A stretch of 64,000 nt of DNA from NCBI GenBank assembly GCA_023403845.1, contig JAEYDL010000039.1, positions 62,001 to 126,000 of the forward strand, written 5' to 3'. Positions 24,776-32,374 of this stretch are shown in pieces. The first letter of the stretch is position 1. Each line of letters begins with the position of its first letter. Position numbers and translations under genes: made by a program. The notes beneath the pieces were generated by a model. It was given only the letters and a program-made list of their open reading frames with translations, was not told where the DNA came from and did not search any database. This DNA is from Pseudomonadota bacterium (GTDB lineage: Bacteria; Desulfobacterota; Desulfovibrionia; Desulfovibrionales; Desulfovibrionaceae).

Positions 24776-24802
24776 GGCGGGAGCGCCGCTCCCGCCGTTT
24801 TT
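24776..24802 (+). terminator. Terminator or attenuator after argS
   Basis: An 8-bp stem (24776-24783 with 24789-24796, loop CGCCG) followed by GTTTTT. It lies only 12 nt before the next start, so it may lower readthrough into the SPOR-mla operon. Confidence 0.7.
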
Positions 24803-24814
24803 ACAGGAAATGCC

Positions 24815-25498
24815 ATGTCACTGACGCCCTTCTCCAGCCGCCCTTCCCCCCGCTCTCCCGGAGCGGTCGGCGCTGGCGGCGAGAAAAAGACGACCGGCCG
24901 CAAGTATACGCTGAGCCTGAGTTTCGCCGGTCTGGTCACCAGCGTGATCATCATGATTATCGCCGTCGGCTGGATCTTCGCCTTCGGCGTCATCGTCGGG
25001 CGTGGCTACAATCCGGAAAAGCAGCTGCCTGAGCTGGCCAGACTGCTGCCGCCCCCCGCCGAACGGGCAGAGGAACAGCAACCCATTCTGAAGCCGGAAG
25101 AGCTGACCTTCATGGCCGAGCTGAAACAGCAGACCAGCTCCGGGGGACAGGCCGTTGCGGCTCAGCCGGAGCAACCGAAACCGGCCGTGTCCGTCACTCC
25201 GGCTCCCGTCAGAGAAAAGGCGGATCCCCCAACAACGACGGTCCGTTCGGACTATGTGTTTCAGGCAGTCGCCTACAAAAAACGTGAGCAGGCCGACCGG
25301 CTGCGGGAAAAAATGGAGGGCGAAGGACTGCGCACGCGCATGACCATCGAAAAGGACAAGCAGGGACGCCCCAAATGGTTCCGCGTGCAGGTGATGCTGC
25401 GCGGCAACGAGGAAGATGCCACCGAAGCAAAGGCCATTATGGCCCGCATGGGCATCAAGGACCCCCAACTTCTTTCGAAAAAGCCCGTAAAGCGGTGA
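24815..25498 (+). CDS. SPOR-domain membrane protein
   Basis: A 227-residue bitopic inner-membrane protein: a short cytoplasmic N terminus, one helix at about 33-58 (LVTSVIIMIIAVGWIFAFGVIV), a Pro/Gln-rich periplasmic linker, and a C-terminal SPOR domain at about 145-222 (YVFQAVAYKKREQADRLREKM, WFRVQVMLRGNEEDA). SPOR domains bind denuded peptidoglycan at division sites. It ends 5 nt before mlaE, tying a peptidoglycan-binding protein to lipid transport. The ATG at 24815 is chosen over a long upstream extension that overlaps argS in another frame. Confidence 0.85.
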   Translation: MSLTPFSSRPSPRSPGAVGAGGEKKTTGRKYTLSLSFAGLVTSVIIMIIAVGWIFAFGVIVGRGYNPEKQLPELARLLPPPAERAEEQQPILKPEELTFMAELKQQTSSGGQAVAAQPEQPKPAVSVTPAPVREKADPPTTTVRSDYVFQAVAYKKREQADRLREKMEGEGLRTRMTIEKDKQGRPKWFRVQVMLRGNEEDATEAKAIMARMGIKDPQLLSKKPVKR

Positions 25499-25503
25499 GC
25501 GGA

Positions 25504-26310
25504 ATGAACATGAGCGACGCACTATCCCGTTTTTTCGCCATCCCCGGCGCCGTTGTCCTGCGCTGGATGGATGCTCTCGGCGACGTCTTTCTGTTCCTCC
25601 TGGAAGGAATCCGTCAGATCTTCGTCGCACCCAAACTGTTCCGCAAGGTCATGCAGCAGATGTACGCCATCGGCAGCAAATCCATGCTCCTGATCGGACT
25701 CATCTCCCTGTTCACGGGGATGGTGCTCGGACTGCAGGGTTACTACGTGCTGGTCAAGTTCGGGTCCGTGGGCTTTCTCGGCGCGGCGGTTTCCCTGACG
25801 CTCATTCGTGAACTCGGCCCCGTGCTTACGGCGATCATGGTCACGGGCCGCGCCGGTTCTTCCATGGCCGCCGAAATCGGCGTCATGCGCATAACCGACC
25901 AGATCGACGCGCTGGAGGTCATGGACATTCCGGGTATGGGCTATCTCGTCGCCCCCCGTTTCCTCGCCTCTCTGATCGCCTTTCCGCTTCTGACCGCCAT
26001 CTTCGACGTGGTCGGCATCATCGGCGGCTACCTGACCGGCGTAATGCTGCTCGGCATCAACGAAGGCTCCTATTTTCACGGCATAGAAAGCAGCGTCCTC
26101 ATGGCGGACGTCATCGAAGGACTCATCAAGTCCCTGACCTTCGGTCTGCTCGTATCGCTCATCTGCTGCCATCAGGGTTATAACGCGCACAGAAGACGGG
26201 ACGGCATGGGACCGGAAGCGGTGGCCAACGCCACGACTTCCGCTGTCGTCATCTCCTGCGTGCTCGTGCTCGTGGGCGACTATGTGGTCACGTCGGCCAT
26301 GCTGCGCTAG
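25504..26310 (+). CDS. mlaE: Phospholipid ABC transporter permease MlaE
   Basis: A 268-residue permease of the MlaE/YrbE family. Hydrophobic helices surround the family core LTLIRELGPVLTAIMVTGRAGSSMAAEIGVM and FLASLIAFPLLTAIFDVVG. With MlaF, MlaD and MlaC it moves phospholipids between the inner and outer membranes and so preserves outer-membrane asymmetry. It follows the SPOR gene by 5 nt and precedes mlaF by 10 nt. ATGs at 25504 and 25510 are both possible. Confidence 0.94.
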   Translation: MNMSDALSRFFAIPGAVVLRWMDALGDVFLFLLEGIRQIFVAPKLFRKVMQQMYAIGSKSMLLIGLISLFTGMVLGLQGYYVLVKFGSVGFLGAAVSLTLIRELGPVLTAIMVTGRAGSSMAAEIGVMRITDQIDALEVMDIPGMGYLVAPRFLASLIAFPLLTAIFDVVGIIGGYLTGVMLLGINEGSYFHGIESSVLMADVIEGLIKSLTFGLLVSLICCHQGYNAHRRRDGMGPEAVANATTSAVVISCVLVLVGDYVVTSAMLR

Positions 26311-26320
26311 GGGGGGTATC

Positions 26321-27148
26321 ATGAGCGAACAACATTCTCCCTGGGACATCAGACTTGAGCACCTTCGCGTGGGATACGGAGAGCGGGTCATCCTCGACGA
26401 CATCAACGCGGTCATCCCCGGAGGAAAGATCACCGTCATTCTCGGGGAATCCGGCTGCGGCAAGTCAACGCTGCTGCGCCATGTGATCGGCCTTTCCCGT
26501 CCCATGAACGGGCATATTCTCTATGGAGGGCAGGACTTCTTTGCTCTTCCGGAACGGCAGTTCCGCCGCATCCGCCGTCGGTTCGGCGTGCTCTTTCAGG
26601 ACGGCGCCCTGCTCGGTTCCCTTACGCTGGCCGAAAACGTCGGTCTGCCGCTTTCCGAACACACGAAACTTTCCGGACAGATTATCCGCTCCACGGTTCT
26701 GCGCACGCTAGCCCTCGTAGGACTGGAGGAATTCGCGGACTATTACCCCAACGAGCTTTCCGGCGGCATGAAAAAACGCGGCGGTCTCGCCCGCGCCATC
26801 GTCACCGAACCTCCCGTGCTGTTCTGCGATGAGCCGACTTCCGGTCTTGATCCCATCAACTCGGCTCAGATGGATCAGCTGCTTCTCGATATGCGCCGGG
26901 CCTACCCGGACATGACCATCATCGTCGTAAGCCATGATCTCGCCAGCGTGGCGCGAGTGGCCGATCATGTACTCGTGCTCAGAGAAGGACGCGTCGTCTT
27001 CGCAGGTTCCCATGAGGAACTGAAGGCCTCCCCGGACCCCTATCTGCGCCGGTTCATGGACAGAAAAGCCTCCGGCGAGGCTCGCATCGCCGCAACGCCA
27101 ACAGACCCCGCCGTTCGCAGGGCGCTCGACGCCTGGCTCGAAGGCTAA
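26321..27148 (+). CDS. mlaF: Phospholipid ABC transporter ATPase MlaF
   Basis: A 275-residue ABC ATPase. Walker A is GESGCGKST (42-50), the signature LSGGMKKR is at about 146, Walker B VLFCDEPTSGLD at about 166, and the H-loop is in VSHDLASV. LSGGMKKR is characteristic of MlaF-type ATPases. It energises the MlaE permease. The start at 26321 follows GGGGGGT; a 13-codon upstream extension overlaps mlaE. Confidence 0.95.
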   Translation: MSEQHSPWDIRLEHLRVGYGERVILDDINAVIPGGKITVILGESGCGKSTLLRHVIGLSRPMNGHILYGGQDFFALPERQFRRIRRRFGVLFQDGALLGSLTLAENVGLPLSEHTKLSGQIIRSTVLRTLALVGLEEFADYYPNELSGGMKKRGGLARAIVTEPPVLFCDEPTSGLDPINSAQMDQLLLDMRRAYPDMTIIVVSHDLASVARVADHVLVLREGRVVFAGSHEELKASPDPYLRRFMDRKASGEARIAATPTDPAVRRALDAWLEG

Positions 27149-27169
27149 GCAGAATAAGGAAGGATAACC

Positions 27170-27613
27170 ATGACATTTTCCAAGGAAGCCGCCGTTGGTT
27201 TCTTCGTCCTCGTGGGGCTTGTCTGCCTTGCCTACCTTACGGTCAAACTCGGCCGGATGGAAGTTTTCAACTCCGAAGGATATACGGTCTACGCCTCCTT
27301 CAACTCGGTTTCCGGCCTGCGTCCCGGCGCCGAGGTTGAAATAGCCGGCGTCAGGGTAGGACGGGTGAAGGCCATCCGCCTGGATGACGAACGTCCCCGC
27401 GCGGTAGTAGAACTTCAGCTCAACAAGGGCATCCACCTTACGGACGACGTTATCGCCTCGGTGAAGACCAGCGGCCTCATCGGCGACAAGTACATCAGTC
27501 TCGCACCGGGCGGTTCCGGCACGGAACTTGGCAACGGCGACGAAATCACGGATACCGAGTCCGCGGTTGATATCGAAGAACTCATCAGCAAATACGTTTT
27601 CGGGAAGGTCTGA
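27170..27613 (+). CDS. mlaD: MCE-domain protein MlaD
   Basis: A 147-residue inner-membrane protein with an N-terminal helix (AVGFFVLVGLVCLAYLTVKL) and one MCE domain (YASFNSVSGLRPGAEVEIAGVRVGRV, KTSGLIGDKYISLAPGG). MlaD forms a hexameric ring on the periplasmic side of MlaE and holds lipid. Length agrees with the family. The ATG at 27170 follows AAGGAAGGATAACC; the gene ends 1 nt before mlaC. Confidence 0.94.
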   Translation: MTFSKEAAVGFFVLVGLVCLAYLTVKLGRMEVFNSEGYTVYASFNSVSGLRPGAEVEIAGVRVGRVKAIRLDDERPRAVVELQLNKGIHLTDDVIASVKTSGLIGDKYISLAPGGSGTELGNGDEITDTESAVDIEELISKYVFGKV

Positions 27614-27614
27614 T

Positions 27615-28247
27615 ATGCTGCATACCATCATGAAGCAAATGCTTGCTGTATTGTGCACGGGGCTTCTGCTCTGCGGAACGGCCGTCGCAGCCGACACCCC
27701 CACGGCCACGCTCTCCGCCACGGTGAACGACGTCCTCTCCATCCTCAAGGAACCGGGGTATGGCGATCCCGTCAAACGGGTTCCCCTGCGTGCGCAGATT
27801 GAAAAAAAGGTGCATGAGGTCTTCGACTTCAGCGAGTTCTCCGCCAGAACGGTTGGCCGGAACTGGCCGTCCTTCTCCGCCGATCAGAAAGCCCGCTTCG
27901 ACAAGGCATTTGCCAATCTTCTGCTCATTACCTATCTCGACAAGATTCAGGGCTATAACGGAGAACAGGTCGCCTATACGGGCGAAATCCTGTCCGCCAA
28001 GAAGGACCGCGCCGAAGTGCAGACCATCGTGACTCTGGCCGACAAGAAACAGGTTCCCGTCTCATACCGCATGATGTTGAAAGAAGGACGCTGGGTCGTC
28101 TATGACGTCATCATCGAAAACGTCAGCCTGATCAAGAATTATCGTTCGCAGTTCCAGGACGTGCTGACCAGAGGCACTCCGGAACAGCTCATTGAGCGGG
28201 TGGAGACCCGGGCCCGGGAACTGCAGGCCCAGTCCGCCATGAACTGA
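27615..28247 (+). CDS. mlaC: Periplasmic phospholipid-binding protein MlaC
   Basis: A 210-residue protein with a signal peptide (MKQMLAVLCTGLLLCGTAVAAD) and an MlaC/Tol-Tol-Ttg2D domain (FDFSEFSARTVGRNWPSFSADQKARF, YRMMLKEGRWVVYDVIIENVSLIKNYRSQF). It shuttles phospholipid between MlaD and MlaA. It sits between mlaD and mlaA with minimal spacing. Confidence 0.93.
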   Translation: MLHTIMKQMLAVLCTGLLLCGTAVAADTPTATLSATVNDVLSILKEPGYGDPVKRVPLRAQIEKKVHEVFDFSEFSARTVGRNWPSFSADQKARFDKAFANLLLITYLDKIQGYNGEQVAYTGEILSAKKDRAEVQTIVTLADKKQVPVSYRMMLKEGRWVVYDVIIENVSLIKNYRSQFQDVLTRGTPEQLIERVETRARELQAQSAMN

Positions 28248-28267
28248 CGAGAACCGACGAGAGACCC

Positions 28268-29116
28268 ATGAGCGTATTTCCCCATATTTCTCGTATTCCG
28301 CATCTGCTGTCGGTAGTTGTTCTGCTGCTTCTCCTCGGCGGCTGTTCGACGCGGCAGGATGCGCCTCTTGCCGTCGCCGGGGACGAAGCGGTCCGGATCG
28401 AACAGGCGAACACCGTTGAAACGACGGCTCTCTCCGAAGCGGCATTCGAGGATTACGACGACGAATTTGAAACGCCTATTTCCGATCCTCTGGAAGGCTG
28501 GAACCGCATGTGGTTCGGCTTCAACGACTTTTTTCTGCTTCGCGTGGTCAAGCCCGTTTACACGGGATACGCCTATGTGACTCCGGAACCCATCCGTAAC
28601 GGAATCAGCAACGCATATCACAATCTGCAGGCGCCCATACGCATGGTGAACTGTATCCTGCAGGGACGGTTCGCCGAGGCATGGATCGAACTCGGCCGGT
28701 TCATCGTCAACACTACGGCCGGATTCGGCGGCGTCTTCGACATTACGAGGGACAAGAAGCCCAAGGTGCCCGTGGACGGACGCGATGCCGACTTCGGTCA
28801 GACGCTGGCCGCATGGGGATTCGGCGAAGGCATCTATCTGGTCTGGCCCTTCTTCGGTCCAAGCACGGTACGGGACACGTTCGGACTCGTCGGCGACGCG
28901 GCGGCCTCCCCCTTCTTCTGGAGCACGGAACCGGTCGGCCCTCTGGACTGGGAACCCGTTCTGGGTGCCAATCTCGGCTTCCGCTTCAACGACCTGGGCA
29001 AAACCATCAACGCCTACGAAACGCTCACCAAGAGCGCAATCGAACCGTATATCGCGGCGCGGGACGCCTACGTCAAATACAGACGAGGCATCTATACGCC
29101 CCAGCGGCAGCAGTAG
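28268..29116 (+). CDS. mlaA: MlaA (VacJ-family) lipoprotein
   Basis: A 282-residue outer-membrane lipoprotein with lipobox LLGGC (Cys26). The MlaA core is clear: DPLEGWNRMWFGFNDFFLLRVVKPV, RFIVNTTAGFGGVFD, GEGIYLVWPFFGPSTVRDT. MlaA removes misplaced phospholipid from the outer leaflet and hands it to MlaC. In E. coli mlaA lies apart from mlaFEDCB; here it closes the operon and no mlaB is present. A strong terminator follows. Confidence 0.94.
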   Translation: MSVFPHISRIPHLLSVVVLLLLLGGCSTRQDAPLAVAGDEAVRIEQANTVETTALSEAAFEDYDDEFETPISDPLEGWNRMWFGFNDFFLLRVVKPVYTGYAYVTPEPIRNGISNAYHNLQAPIRMVNCILQGRFAEAWIELGRFIVNTTAGFGGVFDITRDKKPKVPVDGRDADFGQTLAAWGFGEGIYLVWPFFGPSTVRDTFGLVGDAAASPFFWSTEPVGPLDWEPVLGANLGFRFNDLGKTINAYETLTKSAIEPYIAARDAYVKYRRGIYTPQRQQ

Positions 29117-29123
29117 CCTTCAG

Positions 29124-29153
29124 CCCCGCGCTCCGGCGCGGGGTTTCCTTTTT
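29124..29153 (+). terminator. Terminator after mlaA
   Basis: A perfect 8-bp G/C stem (29124-29131 with 29136-29143, loop TCCG) followed by TTTCCTTTTT. Confidence 0.9.
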
Positions 29154-29169
29154 CCCGCCAAGGAAATTC

Positions 29170-30438
29170 ATGAACATTCTCTACCTGCTCAGCCAGCGTC
29201 CGGAAATGACCGGCAGCGGCGTTTATGTTACGGAACTCATGCGTTGCGCGGTGCAGTATGGCATCAACACGGCCCTGCTGGCCGGAACGCCCTGCGACTG
29301 CGGCGTTCCGGAAGAAGTTCACGGCGTCTCCCGTCTCCTCGCAGAAGTCCGTTTCGGCAGAGATCTTCCGTTTCCCGTCACCGGCATGAGCGACGTCATG
29401 CCCTACCCATCCTCACGCTGGAGCGATCTTTCAAGAGAGCAACTGGACGATTACGTTACCGTCTTCGCACGGGAACTGAAACGGATGGTCGAGGTCTTCA
29501 GGCCGGACGTCATCCATGCGAACCACCTCTGGCTGCTCACGTCCATCGCCCGCGATCTGTTCCCGCATATCCCCGTGATCGCCTCCTGCCATGGCTCCGA
29601 CCTGCGCCAGTTCGTCAACCTCCCCCATCTGGCCGAGCGCATCCGTCCGAACTGTCAGCGGCTGGATGCCGTCCTTGCCCTGTCTGCGGCGCAGGCACGG
29701 ACCATAGAAGAACTGTACGCCATCCCGGTCGACCGGATTCACGTCGTCGGAGCGGGCTACTCCTCCGCCGTATTCCATGAAACGCCCGCTTCCGGACGTG
29801 ATTCCGTCCGGATTCTCTATGCGGGCAAGTTGAGCCGGGCCAAGGGAGTTCCATGGCTGCTCCGGGCCTGCAAGGAGCTGGATGTTCCGTTCCGGCTCGA
29901 TCTCTGCGGCGGAGGCAGCGGTGAGGACGCCGCTCTCTGCCGGACTCTGGCCGATCAGGTGAACGAACGATTCGGCGCAGACGTCGTAACATTGCACGGC
30001 AATGTTTCCCAGCGTCGACTTGCGGAACTGATGCGACAAGCCGCGGTATTCGTTCTGCCCTCGTTTTTCGAGGGAGTCCCTCTGGTCCTGCTTGAGGCCC
30101 TTGCCTGTGGATGCCGTCTTGTCGCCACAGATCTGCCTGGAGTGCGCGAGGTGTTCTCCGACGCTTCTTCCGGGCTGATCCGCATGGTCCCTCTGCCGCG
30201 CCTGCTTCATGCGGACGAACCCGTCCGGGAAGACGAAGAAGCGTTCTGCAGGGGACTGAAGGAGGCGCTTCACGCCCAGCTGGCCCCTGCAGTCTCTCCT
30301 GAGGTTCTGCGAACGGAACGCGCAAGTCTGTTGCGGGACGCCAGCTGGGACGCCGTCTTCAAAAGGACCCTCGCCGTTTATCGCCTTGTCGACCGGAACG
30401 GGACCGCTGCGATTGACATTCCCATAATCGCAGATTAG
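29170..30438 (+). CDS. GT4-family glycosyltransferase
   Basis: A 422-residue GT-B-fold glycosyltransferase. The N-terminal domain begins MNILYLLSQRPEMTGSGVYVTELMR and contains PDVIHANHLWLL; the nucleotide-sugar domain has RILYAGKLSRAKGVPWLLRA and the EX7E motif in PSFFEGVPLVLLEALACG. Substrate is unknown; lipopolysaccharide or exopolysaccharide synthesis is typical. It stands alone between the mla terminator and the cobalamin riboswitch. AAGGAAATTC precedes the ATG at 29170; a long upstream extension overlaps mlaA and is not real. Confidence 0.88.
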   Translation: MNILYLLSQRPEMTGSGVYVTELMRCAVQYGINTALLAGTPCDCGVPEEVHGVSRLLAEVRFGRDLPFPVTGMSDVMPYPSSRWSDLSREQLDDYVTVFARELKRMVEVFRPDVIHANHLWLLTSIARDLFPHIPVIASCHGSDLRQFVNLPHLAERIRPNCQRLDAVLALSAAQARTIEELYAIPVDRIHVVGAGYSSAVFHETPASGRDSVRILYAGKLSRAKGVPWLLRACKELDVPFRLDLCGGGSGEDAALCRTLADQVNERFGADVVTLHGNVSQRRLAELMRQAAVFVLPSFFEGVPLVLLEALACGCRLVATDLPGVREVFSDASSGLIRMVPLPRLLHADEPVREDEEAFCRGLKEALHAQLAPAVSPEVLRTERASLLRDASWDAVFKRTLAVYRLVDRNGTAAIDIPIIAD

Positions 30439-30449
30439 AGCATAACGAC

Positions 30450-30605
30450 TGTGGTTATGCGCCGTTCCGGCGCAGGGAAGCCGGTGCAAGTCCGGCACGG
30501 ACCCGCCGCCGTAACCGGGAACGAAATCCGCAGCAATGCCACTGCGCAAGCGGGAAGGCGCGGAGAGTAGAAAGATCCGGAAGTCGGAAGACCGACCGCA
30601 GCCGT
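30450..30605 (+). ncRNA. Cobalamin (B12) riboswitch aptamer
   Basis: Conserved blocks occur in order: GGGAAGCCGGTGCAAGTCCGGC, CCGCCGCCGTAACC, GCCACTG followed by GCGGGAAGGC, and the B12 box AGTCGGAAGACCGACC at 30582-30597. It precedes a cobalamin biosynthesis operon. Coenzyme B12 binding should reduce expression through the terminator at 30664-30703. Ends are approximate. Confidence 0.93.
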
Positions 30606-30663
30606 TATTCCGGCTGGGCCCACGGGAATCTGGTGCACATGCCGTCTGCTTGAGACAAAACGG

Positions 30664-30703
30664 GGTCTCGGGTTGCGTCCGCAATCCGGGACCTGTTTCT
30701 TTT
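30664..30703 (+). terminator. Riboswitch expression-platform terminator
   Basis: A 13-bp stem with two G.U pairs (30664-30676 with 30681-30693, loop GTCC) followed by TGTTTCTTTT, between the B12 aptamer and cbiK. Its presence implies control by transcription termination. Confidence 0.8.
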
Positions 30704-30786
30704 GCTGTTCTCGCCGGGCAGCCGACAGGCGGAGCATCTCCCTGGGAACGCCGTTCCATCATGTTTCAAACGAGGAGTTTTGAGAA

Positions 30787-31668
30787 ATGAAACGGACAAT
30801 TGCACTGATGCTGTTCTGCTGCCTGATGCTGTGCGGCGGTCTTGCTCTCGCCGGGCAATCCGCCAAAACAGGCACCCTGCTCGTTGCCTTCGGCACCAGC
30901 ATGGAATCGGCCATGCCGTCCCTGAACGCCATCGACAAGGCCTATTCAAAGGACGGAGCACCCGTGGTCTGGGCCTACACTTCCGACATCATTCGTAAAA
31001 AGCTGGCCAAATCCGGCACGAAAGTCTTTTCCGTCAATGCCGCCATGGACGAATGCGCCCGACTCGGCATCAGAGATCTGCGCATCCAGTCTCTGCATAT
31101 CGCCTCCGGCGAAGAATTTTCCCAGCTCGAACGCATGATCGTCAAAAATCTGGTCAGGAAACCAGGGCGTTTCGACCGCGTTCTGCTTGGCCATCCTCTG
31201 CTTGAATCGGAACGCGACATGAACGAAGTGGCGGACGCCGTTCTGGCGGATCTGGCCAAGGATCGCAAGCCCGGCGACGCTGTGGTTCTCATGGGACACG
31301 GCAACGACCGCGGCCCCGGAGATCTCATCATGGCTGCCGCGCACAATGCGCTCAACGCCAAGGATCCACTGGTGTTTCTCGCCACGGTGGAAGGCGCGAA
31401 CAGCTTCGACCGCATTCTTCCCGAACTGAAACGCCTCGGCGTCAAGCGCGTCTGGCTGCAGCCCTTCATGATCGTCGCCGGCGATCACGCGAACAACGAC
31501 CTTGCAGGCTCGGAAGAAGATTCCTGGGCCTCCCAGATCAAGGACGCGGGCATGACCACGCTTCCTCGCCTGAAGGGTCTGGGAGAAATCGAAGGGGTAC
31601 GCGCGGTCTTCCTCAGACACACTGCCGACACCACCGACGATATCGCCAACAGCAAAAAATCGGAGTAA
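30787..31668 (+). CDS. cbiK: Sirohydrochlorin cobaltochelatase, exported CbiK (CbiK-P type)
   Basis: A 293-residue class II chelatase with a signal peptide (MKRTIALMLFCCLMLCGGLALAGQ). It inserts Co(II) into sirohydrochlorin, the first committed step of anaerobic cobalamin synthesis. The two metal-binding histidines of CbiK are at His171 (MGHGND) and His234 (AGDHANND). The export signal matches the periplasmic CbiK-P of Desulfovibrio vulgaris, whose periplasmic role is debated. It is the first gene after the B12 riboswitch and precedes cbiL by 4 nt. Confidence 0.93.
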   Translation: MKRTIALMLFCCLMLCGGLALAGQSAKTGTLLVAFGTSMESAMPSLNAIDKAYSKDGAPVVWAYTSDIIRKKLAKSGTKVFSVNAAMDECARLGIRDLRIQSLHIASGEEFSQLERMIVKNLVRKPGRFDRVLLGHPLLESERDMNEVADAVLADLAKDRKPGDAVVLMGHGNDRGPGDLIMAAAHNALNAKDPLVFLATVEGANSFDRILPELKRLGVKRVWLQPFMIVAGDHANNDLAGSEEDSWASQIKDAGMTTLPRLKGLGEIEGVRAVFLRHTADTTDDIANSKKSE

Positions 31669-31672
31669 CGCA

Positions 31673-32374
31673 ATGCGACCGGGAAAACTGTACGGGGTGG
31701 GCATCGGACCCGGTGATCCCCGCTATCTGACCCTGCGGGCTGCGGAAATTCTGCGGACTGCGGATGTGATCTTCACGGTCATCTCACGAAACGCCTCGTC
31801 CAGCGTTTCCCGGTCCGTGGTAGAATCCCAGAATCCTCGCGGCGAAATACGGCAGCTGGTCTTCAGCATGTCCCGTGACGCCGCCGTGCGTACGGAACAG
31901 GTCCGCGCCAACGCTGAAGCCATCATGGGTGAACTCCGGCACGGCCGGGACTGCGCCTTCGCCACACTCGGCGATGCCATGACCTACAGCACGTTCGGCT
32001 ATGTTCTGGAAATCATCAAAGCCGAACTGCCGGAAGTCGAGGTTGAAATAGTGCCCGGCATCACCTCGTTCGCCACTCTGACCGCCAGGGCGCAGCGCGT
32101 GCTGGTCGAAAACGGCGAGGATCTGCGCGTCATTCCCTCTTTCCGTTCGGACATGGCTGATGACCTCGTCTTCGCCCCGGGCTCCACGACCGTTCTGCTG
32201 AAGACCTATCGCAGCCGCAAGGCGCTGCTCGACCGACTGCGGCGGGAAAAAAACGTCTCCGTTCTCTACGGCGAGCACCTTGCCATGCAAGGCGAGTTTC
32301 TGAGCGATGATCTGGAGGCAATCGCGACCCGGCCCGAAGAATATCTTTCCCTGATGATGGTAAAAAAACAATGA
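31673..32374 (+). CDS. cbiL: Cobalt-factor II / precorrin-2 C20-methyltransferase
   Basis: A 233-residue SAM-dependent methyltransferase of the uroporphyrin-methylase fold. The N terminus LYGVGIGPGDPRYLTLRAAEIL is the family signature, followed by TLGDAMTYSTFGYVLE and EIVPGITSFATLTARAQ typical of the C20-methylating CbiL/CobI branch. It methylates the ring carbon after cobalt insertion by CbiK. Its stop overlaps the start of the following membrane-protein gene (ATGA). Confidence 0.93.
   Translation: MRPGKLYGVGIGPGDPRYLTLRAAEILRTADVIFTVISRNASSSVSRSVVESQNPRGEIRQLVFSMSRDAAVRTEQVRANAEAIMGELRHGRDCAFATLGDAMTYSTFGYVLEIIKAELPEVEVEIVPGITSFATLTARAQRVLVENGEDLRVIPSFRSDMADDLVFAPGSTTVLLKTYRSRKALLDRLRREKNVSVLYGEHLAMQGEFLSDDLEAIATRPEEYLSLMMVKKQ

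Noticed and set aside
29431..30762. 443-codon minus-strand open frame
   Set aside because: It lies opposite the glycosyltransferase and the cobalamin riboswitch.
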